Shown: piece after piece, positions 43,025 to 52,391 of the stretch
How the letters are laid out: every line of letters starts with the position of its first letter
Position numbering within the stretch: position 1 is the first letter of the stretch
NCBI RefSeq assembly: GCF_049651805.1
Contig: NZ_JBASCU010000048.1
Span: 1 to 64,000, forward strand
Origin: Pseudolysinimonas_A sp049651805
Lineage (GTDB): Bacteria; Actinomycetota; Actinomycetes; Actinomycetales; Microbacteriaceae
Direction: 5' to 3'
Length of the DNA: 64,000 nt
Notes under the pieces: generated by a model
Databases searched by the model: none
Seen by the model: the letters and a program-made list of their open reading frames with translations, nothing else
Told to the model about the DNA's origin: nothing
Position numbers and translations under genes: made by a program

Positions 43025-43873
43025 GTGTTCCGGCCCTTCGTCAGCCTCCTCGTGGCGGGTCTCGCCACCGTGGCCGGGTTGGGCCTCAGCTGGGTCGGTG
43101 CTGCCGCTCACGCCGCCCTCGTGGCGCGGTCGGAACCCGACCCGGGCGGTCTCGCCCTCGGCTTGGGCGGCGCCCTGCTGCTCGCGGCCGCGGCCTTCTC
43201 GCTCGCCATCCACTGGGTGGGCGCGCTCGTCGTCGGAGCCATCCACGGGCTGCTCGGGTTGCTGGCCCTCGTCGTGCCGTTCGGCAACGCTTTCGCCGGC
43301 GGCATCTTCAGCCCGGTGTTCCAGATCACGCGGATGCTGTCGAAGCTCGATCCGGCGGTCGGTGACGGCGCGACGATCTTCTACTTCTCGGGCACCGCGC
43401 TTGTGGTGGGCACCTTCCTCGCCGGAGCCGCCCTCGGGATCCGCTCGCGCCATCTCGCAGGGCCGTCGAGCGCGAAGGCGGTCGCGGTGTCGTCGTCGCT
43501 GAGCGCGGTCGCGCTGCTCGGTGCGTCGGCGCTGCTTCTGGTCGCCGGGGGAGCCTTCGTGCAGCAGATCGTCGTGTTGCTGCGCCACGACAGCATCTCG
43601 GCCTCGATCGTCGTGGTGGCCGGAGCCCTCGCGGGTCTGGCCGGCCTGTTGCTGCGCTGGTCGTCGTTCGGCGTGATCCTGCCGGCGACGATCGTGTTCG
43701 TCGCGGGTGTGGCGCTCTTCGTCGCGGTGTTCCCTTTGCCTCCCTGGTTCCCCGGGCGCCTTCCGGCCACCTACGGTCTGGTGATGGTGGCGGGCGCCAC
43801 CTTCCTCGCTGCCGCGATCGCCGGAGCGGTGCGGTGGCGGTGGGATGTTCCCGACGACTCCGACGCCCTGTAA
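43025..43873 (+). CDS. Polytopic membrane protein, unknown function
   Basis: A 282-aa protein with about seven or eight hydrophobic helices, starting MFRPFVSLLVAGLATVAG and containing a loop VPFGNAFAGGIFSPVFQITR of moderate conservation-like character. It has no catalytic motif I recognise and ends WDVPDDSDAL. It lies between gluconokinase and rplY without operon-type overlap. Confidence 0.8.
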   Translation: MFRPFVSLLVAGLATVAGLGLSWVGAAAHAALVARSEPDPGGLALGLGGALLLAAAAFSLAIHWVGALVVGAIHGLLGLLALVVPFGNAFAGGIFSPVFQITRMLSKLDPAVGDGATIFYFSGTALVVGTFLAGAALGIRSRHLAGPSSAKAVAVSSSLSAVALLGASALLLVAGGAFVQQIVVLLRHDSISASIVVVAGALAGLAGLLLRWSSFGVILPATIVFVAGVALFVAVFPLPPWFPGRLPATYGLVMVAGATFLAAAIAGAVRWRWDVPDDSDAL

Positions 43874-44019
43874 CATGGGCCACTGAACTTCGGCGAGGGC
43901 TCCGTCAGCGGGGCCGTGATCGACGCGGTGGGCGAGCCTTTACGTCTTCCTCGCGCTTTCGTGCGTTCGAGTTGAAACCGACAAGTGGGGCTGACGCCCC
44001 GGAATCCAGGAGTAAAGCC

Positions 44020-44712
44020 ATGGCTACCGCCAAGGAAAACAAGGCCGCGAACGACAAGAGCCACGCGGACGACAACAAGCTCACCGTCGAGGTGCGCACC
44101 GAATTCGGCAAGGGCTTCGCCCGTCGCCTGCGCGCCGCCGGCAAGATCCCCGCCGTCATCTACGGGCACGGCACCGAGCCGCAGCACGTCGCGCTGCCGG
44201 GTCACGAGACGGCGCTCATCATCCGCAAGGCGAACCAGGTGCTCGACCTGCAGATCGGCGGCAAGAGCCAGCTCGCGCTCGTCAAGGATGTGCAGAAGGA
44301 CCCGGTGCACCAGGTCATCGAGCACCTCGACCTCATCGTGGTGCGTGCGGGCGAGAAGGTCGTCGTCGACGTGCCCGTGCACCTCGAGGGGGAGTCGGCG
44401 CCCGAGACGAGCGTCAACCAGGACTCGAACACGATCTCGCTCGAGGTGGAGGCGACGCACATCCCCGAGAGCGTCACCGTCAGCATCGAAGGCCTCACGG
44501 AGGGCAGCCACATCCTCGCGAAGGACGTCAAGCTCCCCGCCGGCGCGACGCTCGTGACCGACCCCGAGGTGCTCATCGTCGGCATCACCGGCGAGACCCA
44601 GGTCGATCTGGGCGAGACCGAAGAGGTCGAGGGCGCCGAGGGCGAAGCCGCCGAGGGTGAGGCCGCAGAGGCTGCCGAGGGTGACGCCCCGGCCGCCGAC
44701 GCTGCGGAGTAA
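44020..44712 (+). CDS. rplY: 50S ribosomal protein L25, long CTC form
   Basis: A 230-aa L25/CTC protein binding 5S rRNA. The N-terminal L25 domain includes GKGFARRLRAAGKIPAVIYG, followed by the C-terminal CTC beta domain (VHLEGESAPET, THIPESVTV, GATLVTDPEVLIVGI) and a low-complexity Glu/Ala tail (last 40 residues). ATG 44020 has a clear AGGAG site 8 nt upstream, and a GGGGC-TGAC-GCCCC hairpin (43987-44000) sits just before that site and could affect translation. pth follows 11 nt later. Confidence 0.96.
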   Translation: MATAKENKAANDKSHADDNKLTVEVRTEFGKGFARRLRAAGKIPAVIYGHGTEPQHVALPGHETALIIRKANQVLDLQIGGKSQLALVKDVQKDPVHQVIEHLDLIVVRAGEKVVVDVPVHLEGESAPETSVNQDSNTISLEVEATHIPESVTVSIEGLTEGSHILAKDVKLPAGATLVTDPEVLIVGITGETQVDLGETEEVEGAEGEAAEGEAAEAAEGDAPAADAAE

Positions 44713-44723
44713 CCCCACCTCGC

Positions 44724-45308
44724 ATGGCCGACGATCGCTGGCTTGTGGTCGGGCTCGGGAATCCCGGGCCCGGCTACGCCGGTCATCGTCACAACGTGGG
44801 GCAGATGGTGGTCGCCGAGTTGGCGTCGCGGCTCGGCACCACGCTCAAAGCACACAAGGCCGGCGCGATGGTCGGCGAGACCCGGGTGCGTCCGGGGGGC
44901 GACCGCATCGCACTCGCGGTGCCGTCGACGTTCATGAACGTGTCGGGTCGCCCCGTCGCCGGCCTGCTCAAGTTCTATTCGCTCGACGCGTCGAAACTGA
45001 TCGTCATCCACGACGAGCTCGATCTGCCGTTCGACACCGTGCGTCTGAAGTCCGGCGGGGGTCCCGGCGGCCACAACGGGGTGCGCGACATCATCGCCGT
45101 CGCCGGGCCCGACTTCGTGCGCGTGCGGGTCGGCATCGGTCGACCGCCGGGACGCCAGGACCCCGCCGACTACGTGTTGTCGCCGTTCGCGAAGGCGGAG
45201 CAGGAGACATTGCCCAACCTCATCGTCGAGGCTGCGGATGCCACCGAGCTCGTGCTGACCGACGGGCTTCTCACGGCGCAACAGCGCGTGCACGCCCCGA
45301 AGGACTGA
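44724..45308 (+). CDS. pth: Peptidyl-tRNA hydrolase
   Basis: A 194-aa enzyme recycling peptidyl-tRNA. Active-site segments GLGNPGPGYAGHRHNVG (catalytic His), PSTFMNVSG and HDELDLP are present, as is GGGPGGHNGVRD. It is 11 nt behind rplY, the usual actinobacterial pair, and precedes mfd after a double-hairpin repeat. Confidence 0.97.
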   Translation: MADDRWLVVGLGNPGPGYAGHRHNVGQMVVAELASRLGTTLKAHKAGAMVGETRVRPGGDRIALAVPSTFMNVSGRPVAGLLKFYSLDASKLIVIHDELDLPFDTVRLKSGGGPGGHNGVRDIIAVAGPDFVRVRVGIGRPPGRQDPADYVLSPFAKAEQETLPNLIVEAADATELVLTDGLLTAQQRVHAPKD

Positions 45309-45314
45309 TCTTCT

Positions 45315-45422
45315 TCGCGGGCGAGTGCCGGTCGCGCAGCGGCCGGTGTATCGAGACCTCCTGTCGGGTTACCCGGGTCGGGTTTCGATACACCCGCCTG
45401 CGGCGGGCACTCAACCCGCGAG
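45315..45422. repeat. Double-hairpin REP-like repeat (copy 5, divergent) between pth and mfd
   Basis: A more diverged copy: left CGCGGGCGAGTGC...GTGTATCGAGACC, centre CGGGTTACCCG, right GGTTTCGATACACCCGCCTGCGGCGGGCACTCAACCCGCG. The inverted arms still pair over most of their length. It may act as the pth terminator. Confidence 0.75.
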
Positions 45423-45438
45423 TGACGGTTCGCGCCGG

Positions 45439-45444
45439 TAGGCT
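45439..45444 (+). promoter_or_regulatory. -10 box (TAGGCT) of mfd
   Basis: TAGGCT is 7 nt before GTG 45452 and directly behind the repeat. It fixes the mfd start; the frame is open far upstream but is not coding there. Confidence 0.5.
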
Positions 45445-45451
45445 CGAACGA

Positions 45452-48400
45452 GTGGGTCTGCACGCGTTGATTCCGGGGTTGGCGCACGCCCGCGCGCTCG
45501 AAACCGCGCTGAAGCTGAGCACGAAGGATGCCGACTTCTCGCTCGTCGAGGGGCTGCGGGTGCCCGTCATCGCCGCGCTGCTCGACGCCCGCGGCCCCGC
45601 GCAGGCGGTGTTCGCCGTGACGGCGACGAGCCGCGAGGCCGAGGCGGTCACCGGGTCTTTACTCGCCTACCTGCCCGACGCGACCGTGCTCGACTTCCCG
45701 GCGTGGGAGACCCTTCCGCACGAACGGCTCAGCCCGAGCGCCGAGACGGTCGGTCGCCGCCTGCGCACCCTGCGCGAGATCGCCCGCTGGAACGTCGATC
45801 GTCGCGGCCACCTCGTCGTCGTCGCGAGCGTGCGGGCTGCCCTGCAGCCCGTCGTGCCGGGCCTGGCGACCGTCGAGTCCCTCGACCTCACCCGCGGCGC
45901 GCGCGGCTACGACCTCGCGGGGCTCGCGCTTCAGCTCGCCGAGCTCGCGTACGCCCGCGTCGACCTCGTCACCCGACGCGGAGAGTTCGCCGTGCGCGGC
46001 GGCATCCTCGACGTCTTCCCACCGGACGCCGAACACCCGGTGCGCGCCGACTTCTTCGGCGACGAGCTCGAGCAGTTGCGCTTCTTCTCGGTCGCCGACC
46101 AGCGCTCGCTCGACGGTGATCTCGACCGCGTCGACCTGCTGCCGAGCCGCGAGTTGCTGCTCACCGACGCCGTGCGGCAGCGGGCCCGCGAGATGGAGCG
46201 CGAGTTCCCGAGCCTCGAAGGGATGCTGGCGAAGATCGCCGAGGGCATCCCGGTCGAGGGGATGGAGTCGCTCGCCCCCGCCCTCGTGGGCGACTTGGTG
46301 CCGGTCACCGACCTGCTGCCCGAGGATGCCGCGGTCGCGATCCTCAGCCCTGAGCGAGTCGCGACGCGCGCGCTCAGCCTGGCCGAGACCAACCGCGAGT
46401 TCCTCGACGCGGCGTGGAGTGCGGCGACCGCGGGGGCGAAAGCGCCGATCAGCCTGGATCGCGGCGACTTCCTCACCGTGTCGCAACTGCGCAAGGCGGC
46501 AAGCCCACGCACCTGGTGGACGTTCAGCCCGTTCGACTCCGACGCCGACGAGGTGGTGCGCATTCCCGGCACCGTCATCCCGAGCTTCGCCGGTCAGGTC
46601 GAGGGCGCGGTCGACTACGTCGCCGGGCTGGTGCGCGACGGCTGGAACGTCACGGTGACCGCCGCCGGCACCGGGATGGTCGAGCGCGCCCGCGACGTGT
46701 TGGCCGAGGCCGGGGTGGCACCCACGCTCGAGCAGGCTGCGATCGAGGCGGGGTTCGCGCTGCCCGACGCGAAGATCGCGGTGCTCTCCGAGGCCGAGTT
46801 CTACGGCCGGGCGGCGTCGATCGACGCGCGCGGTGCCCGGCGACTCGCGAGCCGTCGCAAGAACGTCGTCGACCCGTTGCAGCTCAAGGCGGGCGACTAC
46901 GTCGTGCACGAGACCCACGGCATCGGCCGGTTCGTCGAACTCATCCAGCGCGAGGTCGCTTCGGGGGAGCGCACCGCGCGCGGACCGCTCGGCACGCAGC
47001 ACGCCCGGGTGGTGCGCGAGTACCTCGTCATCGAGTACGCGCCGAGCAAGCGCGGCGGCCCGCCCGACCGGCTCAGCGTGCCCACCGACCAGCTCGACCT
47101 GCTCTCGCGCTACGTCGGGGGCGAGGCACCGGCACTGTCGAAGATGGGCGGATCCGACTGGGCCGCAGCAAAGGGCAAGGCGCGCAAGGCGGTGCGTGAC
47201 ATCGCGGTCGAGCTCGTGAAGCTCTACTCCGCGCGGATGGCGAGCGTCGGCCACGCCTTCCCGCCTGACACCCCGTGGCAACGCGAGCTCGAGGAGGCGT
47301 TCGCCTTCGCCGAGACGCCCGACCAGCTCAGCACGATCGACGACGTGAAGGCCGACATGGAGCGACCCATCCCGATGGACCGGCTCATCTCGGGCGACGT
47401 CGGCTACGGCAAGACCGAGATCGCGGTGCGCGCCGCCTTCAAGGCCGTGCAAGACGGCAAGCAGGTCGCGATGCTCGTACCGACCACGCTGCTCGTGCGG
47501 CAGCACACGGAGACCTTCGCCGAGCGCTTCGCCGGGTTCCCGGTGCACCTGCGGGCGCTCAGCCGGTTCCAGACCGACAAAGAGTCGAAGGAGACAGTCG
47601 AGGGGCTCGCCGACGGTTCGGTGGATGTCGTCATCGGCACGCACCGACTGCTCAGCGACGGCATCCGCTTCAAGGACCTCGGCCTGGTGATCATCGACGA
47701 AGAACAACGGTTCGGGGTCGAGCACAAGGACGCGCTGAAGAAGCTGAAGACCAACGTCGACATCCTGGCGATGTCGGCGACCCCGATTCCGCGCACGCTC
47801 GAGATGGCGGTCACCGGCATCCGCGAGATGTCGACCCTCGCGACGCCACCGGAAGACCGGCATCCGATTCTTACTTTCGTCGGCCCGTACAACGAGAAGC
47901 AGGTCGCCGCCGCCATCCGGCGCGAGCTGCTGCGCGAGGGTCAGGTGTTCTTCGTGCACAACCGCGTGTCGTCGATCAACCGGGTTGCTGCGCAGCTCGC
48001 CGACCTCGTGCCCGAAGCGCGCATCGCGGTCGCCCACGGGCAGCTCAGCGAGAGCGTGCTCGAACAGGTGATCGTCGACTTCTGGGAACGCAAGTTCGAC
48101 GTGCTCGTCTCGACGACGATCATCGAGACCGGCATCGACATCACCAACGCGAACACGCTCATCATCGACCAGGCCGACAAGTACGGGCTGTCGCAGTTGC
48201 ACCAGATCCGTGGCCGAGTCGGTCGCGGGCGGGAGCGGGCTTACGCGTACTTCCTTTACGACGACGGCAAGCCGCTCGGCGAGGTCGCGCAGGACCGGCT
48301 CGAGACCATCGCGGCGAACACCGAACTCGGGTCGGGCATGCAGGTCGCGCTCAAGGACCTCGAGATCCGCGGGGCCGGCAACCTGCTCGGCGGAGAGCAG

Positions 48401-48955
48401 TCGGGCCACATCGCCGGGGTCGGATTCGACCTGTACCTGCGCATGATCGGTGAGGCCGTCGCGACCTTCCGCGGCGACGTCGCCGAAGGCCAGACCGAGT
48501 TGCGCCTCGAACTGCCGGTGGATGCGCGCATCCCCGAGGAGTACCTCGAAAGCGAGCGGCTGCGGCTTGAGGCGTACCAGAAGCTCTCCACGGCGGCCGC
48601 GCCGGCATCCACCGACGATGCGATCGACGCGGTCGCCGAGGAGCTCACCGACCGCTACGGCGACCTGCCGGATGCCGTGCAGAACCTGGTCGCGATCTCC
48701 CGTCTGCGTCGGGCGGCGATCAAGGCGGGTCTCTCGGAGGTCGTCGCGGTCGGCGGCAACCTGCGCATCGCCCCCGCCGAACTGCCCGACTCCCGCCAGT
48801 TGCGACTACAGCGCCTCTACCCCGGCGCGCGTGAGTTCCGCGCCGCGAAGGCGCTGGCCATCCCACTGCCGCAGGCCACCGACGCCGACCTCATCGCCTG
48901 GGTCGACGGAGTACTGACGGCCTTGTTTGCGGAGGGTCCGTCTCCCGCTGGTTGA
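45452..48955 (+). CDS. mfd: Transcription-repair coupling factor
   Basis: A 1167-aa Mfd. Order: N-terminal UvrB-homology region (about 30-330, FPAWETLPHERLSPS), RNA polymerase interaction domain (GDYVVHETHGIGRFV, near 483), RecG-like translocase with Walker A GDVGYGKTE at about 648, DEEQ box, SATPIPRTL and QLHQIRGRVGRG, then the C-terminal TRCF domain. It removes RNA polymerase stalled at lesions and recruits UvrA. The final residues SPAG and the TGA lie within a double-hairpin repeat. The leaderless GTG start is well supported by TAGGCT. Confidence 0.97.
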   Translation: MGLHALIPGLAHARALETALKLSTKDADFSLVEGLRVPVIAALLDARGPAQAVFAVTATSREAEAVTGSLLAYLPDATVLDFPAWETLPHERLSPSAETVGRRLRTLREIARWNVDRRGHLVVVASVRAALQPVVPGLATVESLDLTRGARGYDLAGLALQLAELAYARVDLVTRRGEFAVRGGILDVFPPDAEHPVRADFFGDELEQLRFFSVADQRSLDGDLDRVDLLPSRELLLTDAVRQRAREMEREFPSLEGMLAKIAEGIPVEGMESLAPALVGDLVPVTDLLPEDAAVAILSPERVATRALSLAETNREFLDAAWSAATAGAKAPISLDRGDFLTVSQLRKAASPRTWWTFSPFDSDADEVVRIPGTVIPSFAGQVEGAVDYVAGLVRDGWNVTVTAAGTGMVERARDVLAEAGVAPTLEQAAIEAGFALPDAKIAVLSEAEFYGRAASIDARGARRLASRRKNVVDPLQLKAGDYVVHETHGIGRFVELIQREVASGERTARGPLGTQHARVVREYLVIEYAPSKRGGPPDRLSVPTDQLDLLSRYVGGEAPALSKMGGSDWAAAKGKARKAVRDIAVELVKLYSARMASVGHAFPPDTPWQRELEEAFAFAETPDQLSTIDDVKADMERPIPMDRLISGDVGYGKTEIAVRAAFKAVQDGKQVAMLVPTTLLVRQHTETFAERFAGFPVHLRALSRFQTDKESKETVEGLADGSVDVVIGTHRLLSDGIRFKDLGLVIIDEEQRFGVEHKDALKKLKTNVDILAMSATPIPRTLEMAVTGIREMSTLATPPEDRHPILTFVGPYNEKQVAAAIRRELLREGQVFFVHNRVSSINRVAAQLADLVPEARIAVAHGQLSESVLEQVIVDFWERKFDVLVSTTIIETGIDITNANTLIIDQADKYGLSQLHQIRGRVGRGRERAYAYFLYDDGKPLGEVAQDRLETIAANTELGSGMQVALKDLEIRGAGNLLGGEQSGHIAGVGFDLYLRMIGEAVATFRGDVAEGQTELRLELPVDARIPEEYLESERLRLEAYQKLSTAAAPASTDDAIDAVAEELTDRYGDLPDAVQNLVAISRLRRAAIKAGLSEVVAVGGNLRIAPAELPDSRQLRLQRLYPGAREFRAAKALAIPLPQATDADLIAWVDGVLTALFAEGPSPAG

Positions 48956-49064
48956 GGAGCGCCGCCCGAAGGGCGACGCGTCTCGAAACCGGGAGCGCAG
49001 GCGTGTGGGTTTCGAGACGCGTACCGCTGGCGGATTCAGGCGGTGCGCTCCTCAACCCGCGGAG
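48942..49064. repeat. Double-hairpin REP-like repeat (copy 6) between mfd and a VOC gene
   Basis: CTGGTTGAGGAGCGCC, hairpin, CGCGTCTCGAAACC; then GGTTTCGAGACGCGTACCGC and GTGCGCTCCTCAACCCGCGGAG in inverse order. It provides the mfd stop codon and separates convergent genes, as copy 4 does. Confidence 0.85.
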
Positions 49065-49071
49065 TGGCGGC

Positions 49072-49449
49072 TCACTCGCTGAGGATCGACAGAACATTGC
49101 CCGCGGGGTCGGTGAACCACGCGATGTCGGGCCCCATCCCCGCCGCCTTTCCGCGCATGATGCGCTTCTCGTCTTGCGGCATCCCGGGGTAGCGCTCCAG
49201 CTCGACGCCTGACTCAGCGAGTTGCGCGGCGGCCGCGTCGATGTCGGCGACCTGGAAGTTGAGCACGGTGAACGTCGCGGGCACGTGGTCGTCTTTGGCA
49301 TAGATGAAGACCGAACCGCCGGGCAGCCGCAGGCGGAGCCCCATCCCGGTGTCGTCGACCTCGACGCCGAGGGAGTCGCGGTAGAAACTGAGCGCCGCCG
49401 CTTCGTCGTCGACCGAGAAGCCGCTGAATGATCCGTCGTACGTCAACAT
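49072..49449 (-). CDS. VOC-fold (glyoxalase/bleomycin resistance-like) protein
   Basis: A 125-aa single VOC unit pair (beta-alpha-beta-beta-beta repeats): FSGFSVDDEAAALSFYRDSL and the end IAWFTDPAGNVLSILSE are typical. Few conserved His/Glu ligands remain (FTVLNFQVADID; DPAGN), so metal binding and activity are uncertain. Such stand-alone proteins often bind or detoxify small molecules. No operon partner: the gene upstream on this strand is divergent in function (CPBP protease) and 29 bp lie between. Confidence 0.88.
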   Translation of the reverse strand: MLTYDGSFSGFSVDDEAAALSFYRDSLGVEVDDTGMGLRLRLPGGSVFIYAKDDHVPATFTVLNFQVADIDAAAAQLAESGVELERYPGMPQDEKRIMRGKAAGMGPDIAWFTDPAGNVLSILSE

Positions 49450-49478
49450 GGCGCCAGCTTTCCACCCGCCGCCGACGC

Positions 49479-50234
49479 TCAGGGCTTTTCCCAGGCCCTG
49501 CCCAGCGCGATCGGGATGAGCACCATCGAGCGCAGGTCGATGATCGCGTGCAGCACGATCGGCACGACGATCGACCCGGTGATCAGGTAGAGCGCGACGA
49601 ACACCGCACCGAGCACGACCGAGAACAGGATGCCGAGGGCACCCTGGTACAGATGCAGCACGCCGAAGAGCAGCGTCGCTCCGAGGAAGGCGACGAGCGC
49701 ATCGCCGGTCACCGCGAAGGCGAGAGCGGGAAACCCGAGGCGGAACAGCAGCTCTTCGAACACGCCGGCGTTCACCGACAGCGCCGCTCCGTAAGGCAAC
49801 TCGCCGCGAGCGCGCGGGAGCAGGGCCCGGATGTCACCGATCGCCGGAGCCTCTTCGAGCGAATTGCGCAGGAACACGATCGGCAGCACCAGGCCGGCGA
49901 GCACCACGACGGCGATCGCGATGGCGACCGGGATGCCGGCATCCGTCGCGAGGAACGCCCGCGCGGCGGCGATCGGCTCCCACTGCTGCGCCGCGGTGAG
50001 GGCGAGCGGAATCTGCGCCCAGGCACCGACGATGGTCGCGAGCGACAAACCGCTGAGAACGATCGCGCCCTCGATGAGCCACCGGCGGTAGACCCGCTGC
50101 CGGGCGACGGTGGAGCGCAGGCGTTTGAACCGCACGTACTCGCGGCGTTCGCGAGTGAGTGCTCGCCACAGCAGCACCCCGACGACGACGCCGAGCAGGG
50201 CGAGAGCTGCGAGATCCACCCGCTCATCATCCAC
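49479..50234 (-). CDS. CPBP-family intramembrane metalloprotease (Abi/CAAX-like)
   Basis: A 251-aa membrane protein with about six helices. The metalloprotease motifs are present: FEELLFRLG (EExxxR), FGVLHLYQG (FxxxH) and VLHAIIDLR (HxxxN/D type). The family processes membrane-embedded substrates or bacteriocin-related peptides. GTG 50234 (after GGTTTC) is preferred; ATG 50258 is possible. Between the first helix and the next there is a basic cytoplasmic loop RERREYVRFKRLR. It is divergent from the MFS exporter, 45 bp away. Confidence 0.88.
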   Translation of the reverse strand: MDDERVDLAALALLGVVVGVLLWRALTRERREYVRFKRLRSTVARQRVYRRWLIEGAIVLSGLSLATIVGAWAQIPLALTAAQQWEPIAAARAFLATDAGIPVAIAIAVVVLAGLVLPIVFLRNSLEEAPAIGDIRALLPRARGELPYGAALSVNAGVFEELLFRLGFPALAFAVTGDALVAFLGATLLFGVLHLYQGALGILFSVVLGAVFVALYLITGSIVVPIVLHAIIDLRSMVLIPIALGRAWEKP

Positions 50235-50279
50235 GAAACCACCAGCGCGACCGTGCATCGAGATGGTTGGCTAGGGCGA

Positions 50280-51722
50280 GTGAGCACTGCCGTCGGTTTC
50301 CGTTCTGAGCGCGGACCCCTTCTTCTGGCGATGATGCTCGCCACCGGCCTCGTCGCCATCGACAGCACCGCGCTCGCGACCGCCGTGCCATCGATCGTCG
50401 CCGAGATCGGCGGCTTCGCCTCGTTCCCCTGGCTGTTCTCGATCTATCTGCTCACGTCAGCGGTCACCGTGCCGGTGTACGCCAAACTGGCCGACCTGTT
50501 CGGGCGCAAGCCGCTCATCCTGTGGGGCATCGGCGTGTTCCTGCTCGGCTCGATCCTCTGCGGCCTCGCCTGGGACATGCCGAGCCTGATCGTCTTCCGC
50601 GCGGTGCAGGGCATCGGGGCCGGGGCGATCCTGCCGATCGTCATCACGATGGTCGGCGACATCTACACCCTGAAAGAGCGCGCCAAGGTGCAGGGCTACA
50701 TGGCCAGCGTCTGGGCGATCGCCGCCGTCGTCGGCCCCACGCTCGGCGGGGTCTTCGCGCAGTTCGACCTCTGGCGCGGCATCTTCCTGATCAACATCCC
50801 GCTGTGTCTTCTCGCCGGGTGGATGATCTGGTCGCGCTTCACCGAGAAGGTGGAACGCCGGGAACATCGCATCGACTATGCGGGGGCCGCGCTGTTCAGC
50901 GTCTCGGTGTCGCTGCTCATTCTCGGGGTGCTGCAAGGCGGAACCGGGTGGGCCTGGAACTCGCCGCAGAGCTTCGCGGTGCTGGGGGCGGGGGCGCTCC
51001 TTCTGGTCGCGTTCGTGCTGGTCGAGCGCAGAGCGGCGGAACCGATCCTGCCGCTCTGGGCCCTGACGCGTCGCCTCTTGTGGCCGACGAACCTGCTGGG
51101 GTTCTGCGTCGGAGCGGTTCTCATCGGCCTCACCGCGTACGTTCCCACCTTCCTCACCGTGACCACCGATGCGGCGCCGATCGCCGCGGGCCTGGCGCTC
51201 GGCGCGATGACGATCGGTTGGCCGGTCGCCGCAGCCGTCTCCGGCCGGCTCTACCTGCGGTTCGGGTTCCGCTCGACGACGATCCTGGGGGCGGGGATCC
51301 TGCTGATCGGCACCGGCCTGTTGACCTGGTCGGCCGCGAGCCCGTCGATCTGGGTGGTCGCGGGCCTCTGCTTCGTGATCGGTGTCGGCTTCGGATTCGC
51401 GTCGGTGCCCAGCCTGGTCGCCGCGCAGGCGAGCGTCGAGTGGAGCGAGCGCGGGGTCGTGACCGGAACCCAGTTGTTCTCCCGCTCGATCGGCCAGTCG
51501 ATCGGAGCCGCCGCGTTCGGCGCCGTCGCCAACGCCGTCATCCTGGCGAACGGCGGCGACGAGACCATTTCGTCGACGATGGAGGCCGCTGCGGGTGCCG
51601 TGTTCCTCGGCGGGGCGATCGTCGCCGTCGTGCTGCTGATCGCGGCGATCGCCATGCCGCGGGTTCCGCTGCCGGCGGCGGAGGCTGCCCAGGAAGCGTC
51701 CGCCGAGGCGTCGCCCGCCTGA
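50280..51722 (+). CDS. MFS drug exporter, DHA2 (14-helix) family
   Basis: A 480-aa transporter with about 14 predicted helices. Motif A appears as KLADLFGRKPL after helix 2, motif C-like GPTLGGVFAQ in helix 5, and the start TGLVAIDSTALATAVPSI is the DHA2 motif D1-like region. It exports drugs or metabolites by proton antiport. GTG 50280 fits the start of helix 1; a frame extends upstream across the divergent protease gene and is not coding. An Ala/Glu-rich tail ends the protein. Confidence 0.92.
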   Translation: MSTAVGFRSERGPLLLAMMLATGLVAIDSTALATAVPSIVAEIGGFASFPWLFSIYLLTSAVTVPVYAKLADLFGRKPLILWGIGVFLLGSILCGLAWDMPSLIVFRAVQGIGAGAILPIVITMVGDIYTLKERAKVQGYMASVWAIAAVVGPTLGGVFAQFDLWRGIFLINIPLCLLAGWMIWSRFTEKVERREHRIDYAGAALFSVSVSLLILGVLQGGTGWAWNSPQSFAVLGAGALLLVAFVLVERRAAEPILPLWALTRRLLWPTNLLGFCVGAVLIGLTAYVPTFLTVTTDAAPIAAGLALGAMTIGWPVAAAVSGRLYLRFGFRSTTILGAGILLIGTGLLTWSAASPSIWVVAGLCFVIGVGFGFASVPSLVAAQASVEWSERGVVTGTQLFSRSIGQSIGAAAFGAVANAVILANGGDETISSTMEAAAGAVFLGGAIVAVVLLIAAIAMPRVPLPAAEAAQEASAEASPA

Positions 51723-51747
51723 CCCGCCGGGATGTGAGGATGGCGGA

Positions 51748-52386
51748 GTGACCGACGCCCCGCATCCTCGCCTCGACGAGCTGATCGCGACGCTCGAACG
51801 CCTGCGCGCGCCCGGCGGGTGCGCCTGGGACCGCGACCAGACCCACGCCTCGCTCGTGCAGTACCTCGTCGAGGAGAGCGCCGAGCTGGTCGAGGCGATC
51901 GAGTCGGGCGACGACGCCGAACTGGTCGAGGAGCTCGGGGATGTGCTCTACCAGGTGCTGTTCCACGCCGACATCGCCGCGGAGGCCGGGCGCTTCACGC
52001 TGGAGGACGTCGCCGCGCACATGACGCAGAAGATGGTGGGGCGGCATCCGCACGTCTTCGGTGACGTCGTCGCCGAGACCCCGGAGGCCGTCGTCGCCAC
52101 CTGGGATGCGATCAAGGCGGTCGAGAAGGCCCATCGCACGAGCGTGCTCGAGGGGATCCCCGCCGGGATGCCGGGGCTCGCGCTCGCCGACAAGATGCTC
52201 GGTCGCGCGTCGCGCGTCGGCATCGACGTGACGCCCGCGCCCGTGCCGTCCACCGAGGACGAGCTCGGCGCGCAGTTGCTCGCCCTCGTCGCCGGTGCCC
52301 GCGAGCAGGGGCTGGATGCCGAACGAGCTCTCCGCGGCGCGTTGCGTTCGCTGCGCGGTCGGGTCGAGGCCGAAGAGTCCGACTGA
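51748..52386 (+). CDS. mazG: Nucleoside triphosphate pyrophosphohydrolase
   Basis: A 212-aa MazG. The metal-binding helices EESAELVEAIESGDDAELVEELGD fit ExxE-(n)-ExxD (given here as EESAE...EELGD), preceded by the PGGCAWDRDQTHASL signature. It hydrolyses non-canonical NTPs, and in mycobacteria oxidised dCTP. Only one MazG domain is present, with a variable C-terminal half. GTG 51748 follows GAGGATGGCGGA. Confidence 0.93.
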   Translation: MTDAPHPRLDELIATLERLRAPGGCAWDRDQTHASLVQYLVEESAELVEAIESGDDAELVEELGDVLYQVLFHADIAAEAGRFTLEDVAAHMTQKMVGRHPHVFGDVVAETPEAVVATWDAIKAVEKAHRTSVLEGIPAGMPGLALADKMLGRASRVGIDVTPAPVPSTEDELGAQLLALVAGAREQGLDAERALRGALRSLRGRVEAEESD

Positions 52387-52391
52387 GGGCG

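Noticed and set aside
44657..45451. Upstream extension of mfd
   Set aside because: It overlaps pth in another frame and a repeat; TAGGCT and GTG 45452 mark the true start.
45659..48409. 916-codon minus-strand frame opposite mfd
   Set aside because: Shadow of a conserved gene: Arg/His/Glu-rich without motifs.
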